DNA of 64,000 nucleotides from Enterovibrio sp. JCM 19048 (lineage in GTDB: Bacteria; Pseudomonadota; Gammaproteobacteria; Enterobacterales; Vibrionaceae). The number at the start of each line of letters is the position of its first letter. Within the stretch, counting starts at the first letter, position 1. The translations under genes and the position numbers were made by a program. The notes below the pieces were generated by a model. That model was given only the letters and a program-made list of their open reading frames with translations. It was not told where the DNA came from and searched no databases. Of the stretch, positions 63,958 to 64,000 are shown in pieces. Location of the stretch: contig BAXE01000006.1 of NCBI GenBank assembly GCA_001310415.1, positions 62,001 through 126,000 of the forward strand. The letters run 5' to 3'.

Positions 63958-64000
63958 GAGAGCCTTTCGGCAACAAAAGTGAAGCAGGGTGCGCAAGTGC

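Overview
The window reads as a chromosomal segment of a marine gammaproteobacterium, most likely Vibrionaceae (Vibrio, Enterovibrio, Grimontia or Photobacterium relatives). This rests on the type I-F3 Tn7-like element, a LexA-boxed imuA-imuB-dnaE2 cassette, the SpvB/Rhs toxin with trailing orphan modules, and the style of the housekeeping genes. I cannot name the species. No tRNA or rRNA gene was recognised. About 50 single-base frame breaks, many next to short homopolymers, split almost every long gene, including conserved ones (dnaE2, imuB, mak). I read these as mainly sequence-level indels and report such genes as whole loci with the breaks noted.

Region 1 (1 to about 25.3 kb) is most of a CRISPR-associated Tn7-like transposon. 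It opens inside tnsB, followed by tnsC, a convergent Xre repressor, and cargo. The cargo is a winged-helix protein with an SF2 helicase, a type I restriction-modification system (hsdR apart from hsdM-hsdS), a GNAT pair, two tiny proteins, a zinc-ribbon membrane protein, an McrB/McrC-like coiled-coil type IV restriction pair, a lipoprotein and two hypotheticals. It closes with tniQ, cas8f-cas5f, cas7f, cas6f and a short CRISPR array whose last repeat is strongly diverged. No cas1, cas2-cas3 or interference nuclease is present, as expected for RNA-guided transposition. A 17-bp palindrome (ACTTAG-N5-CTAAGT) occurs twice at xre and once immediately before tniQ, which suggests that Xre controls both itself and the targeting operon.

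Region 2 (25.3 to 29.2 kb) carries an S-pyocin/colicin-type HNH DNase with two tandem immunity genes, then an AT-rich stretch with a LexA-like site and a PQQ-propeller mini-gene between inverted 8-mers. The distal transposon end should lie in this zone or just before it.

Region 3 (29.2 to 45.7 kb) is a roughly 12 kb Sec-exported SpvB/FG-GAP/Rhs polymorphic toxin ending in a predicted ADP-ribosyltransferase, with a one-base-overlapping candidate immunity gene. Behind it are repeats derived from a REP-associated tyrosine transposase (RAYT), an orphan GHH-nuclease tip with its likely immunity gene, and three lipoprotein genes.

Region 4 (45.7 to 64 kb) looks like core genome, mostly on the minus strand: dnaE2, imuB, imuA; alg8 and alg44 (a c-di-GMP-controlled polysaccharide synthase pair); a hypothetical; a large hybrid histidine kinase with a receiver-hemerythrin partner; azlD-azlC with an AraC regulator; a cold-shock protein; and on the plus strand a Mak-type ROK fructokinase.
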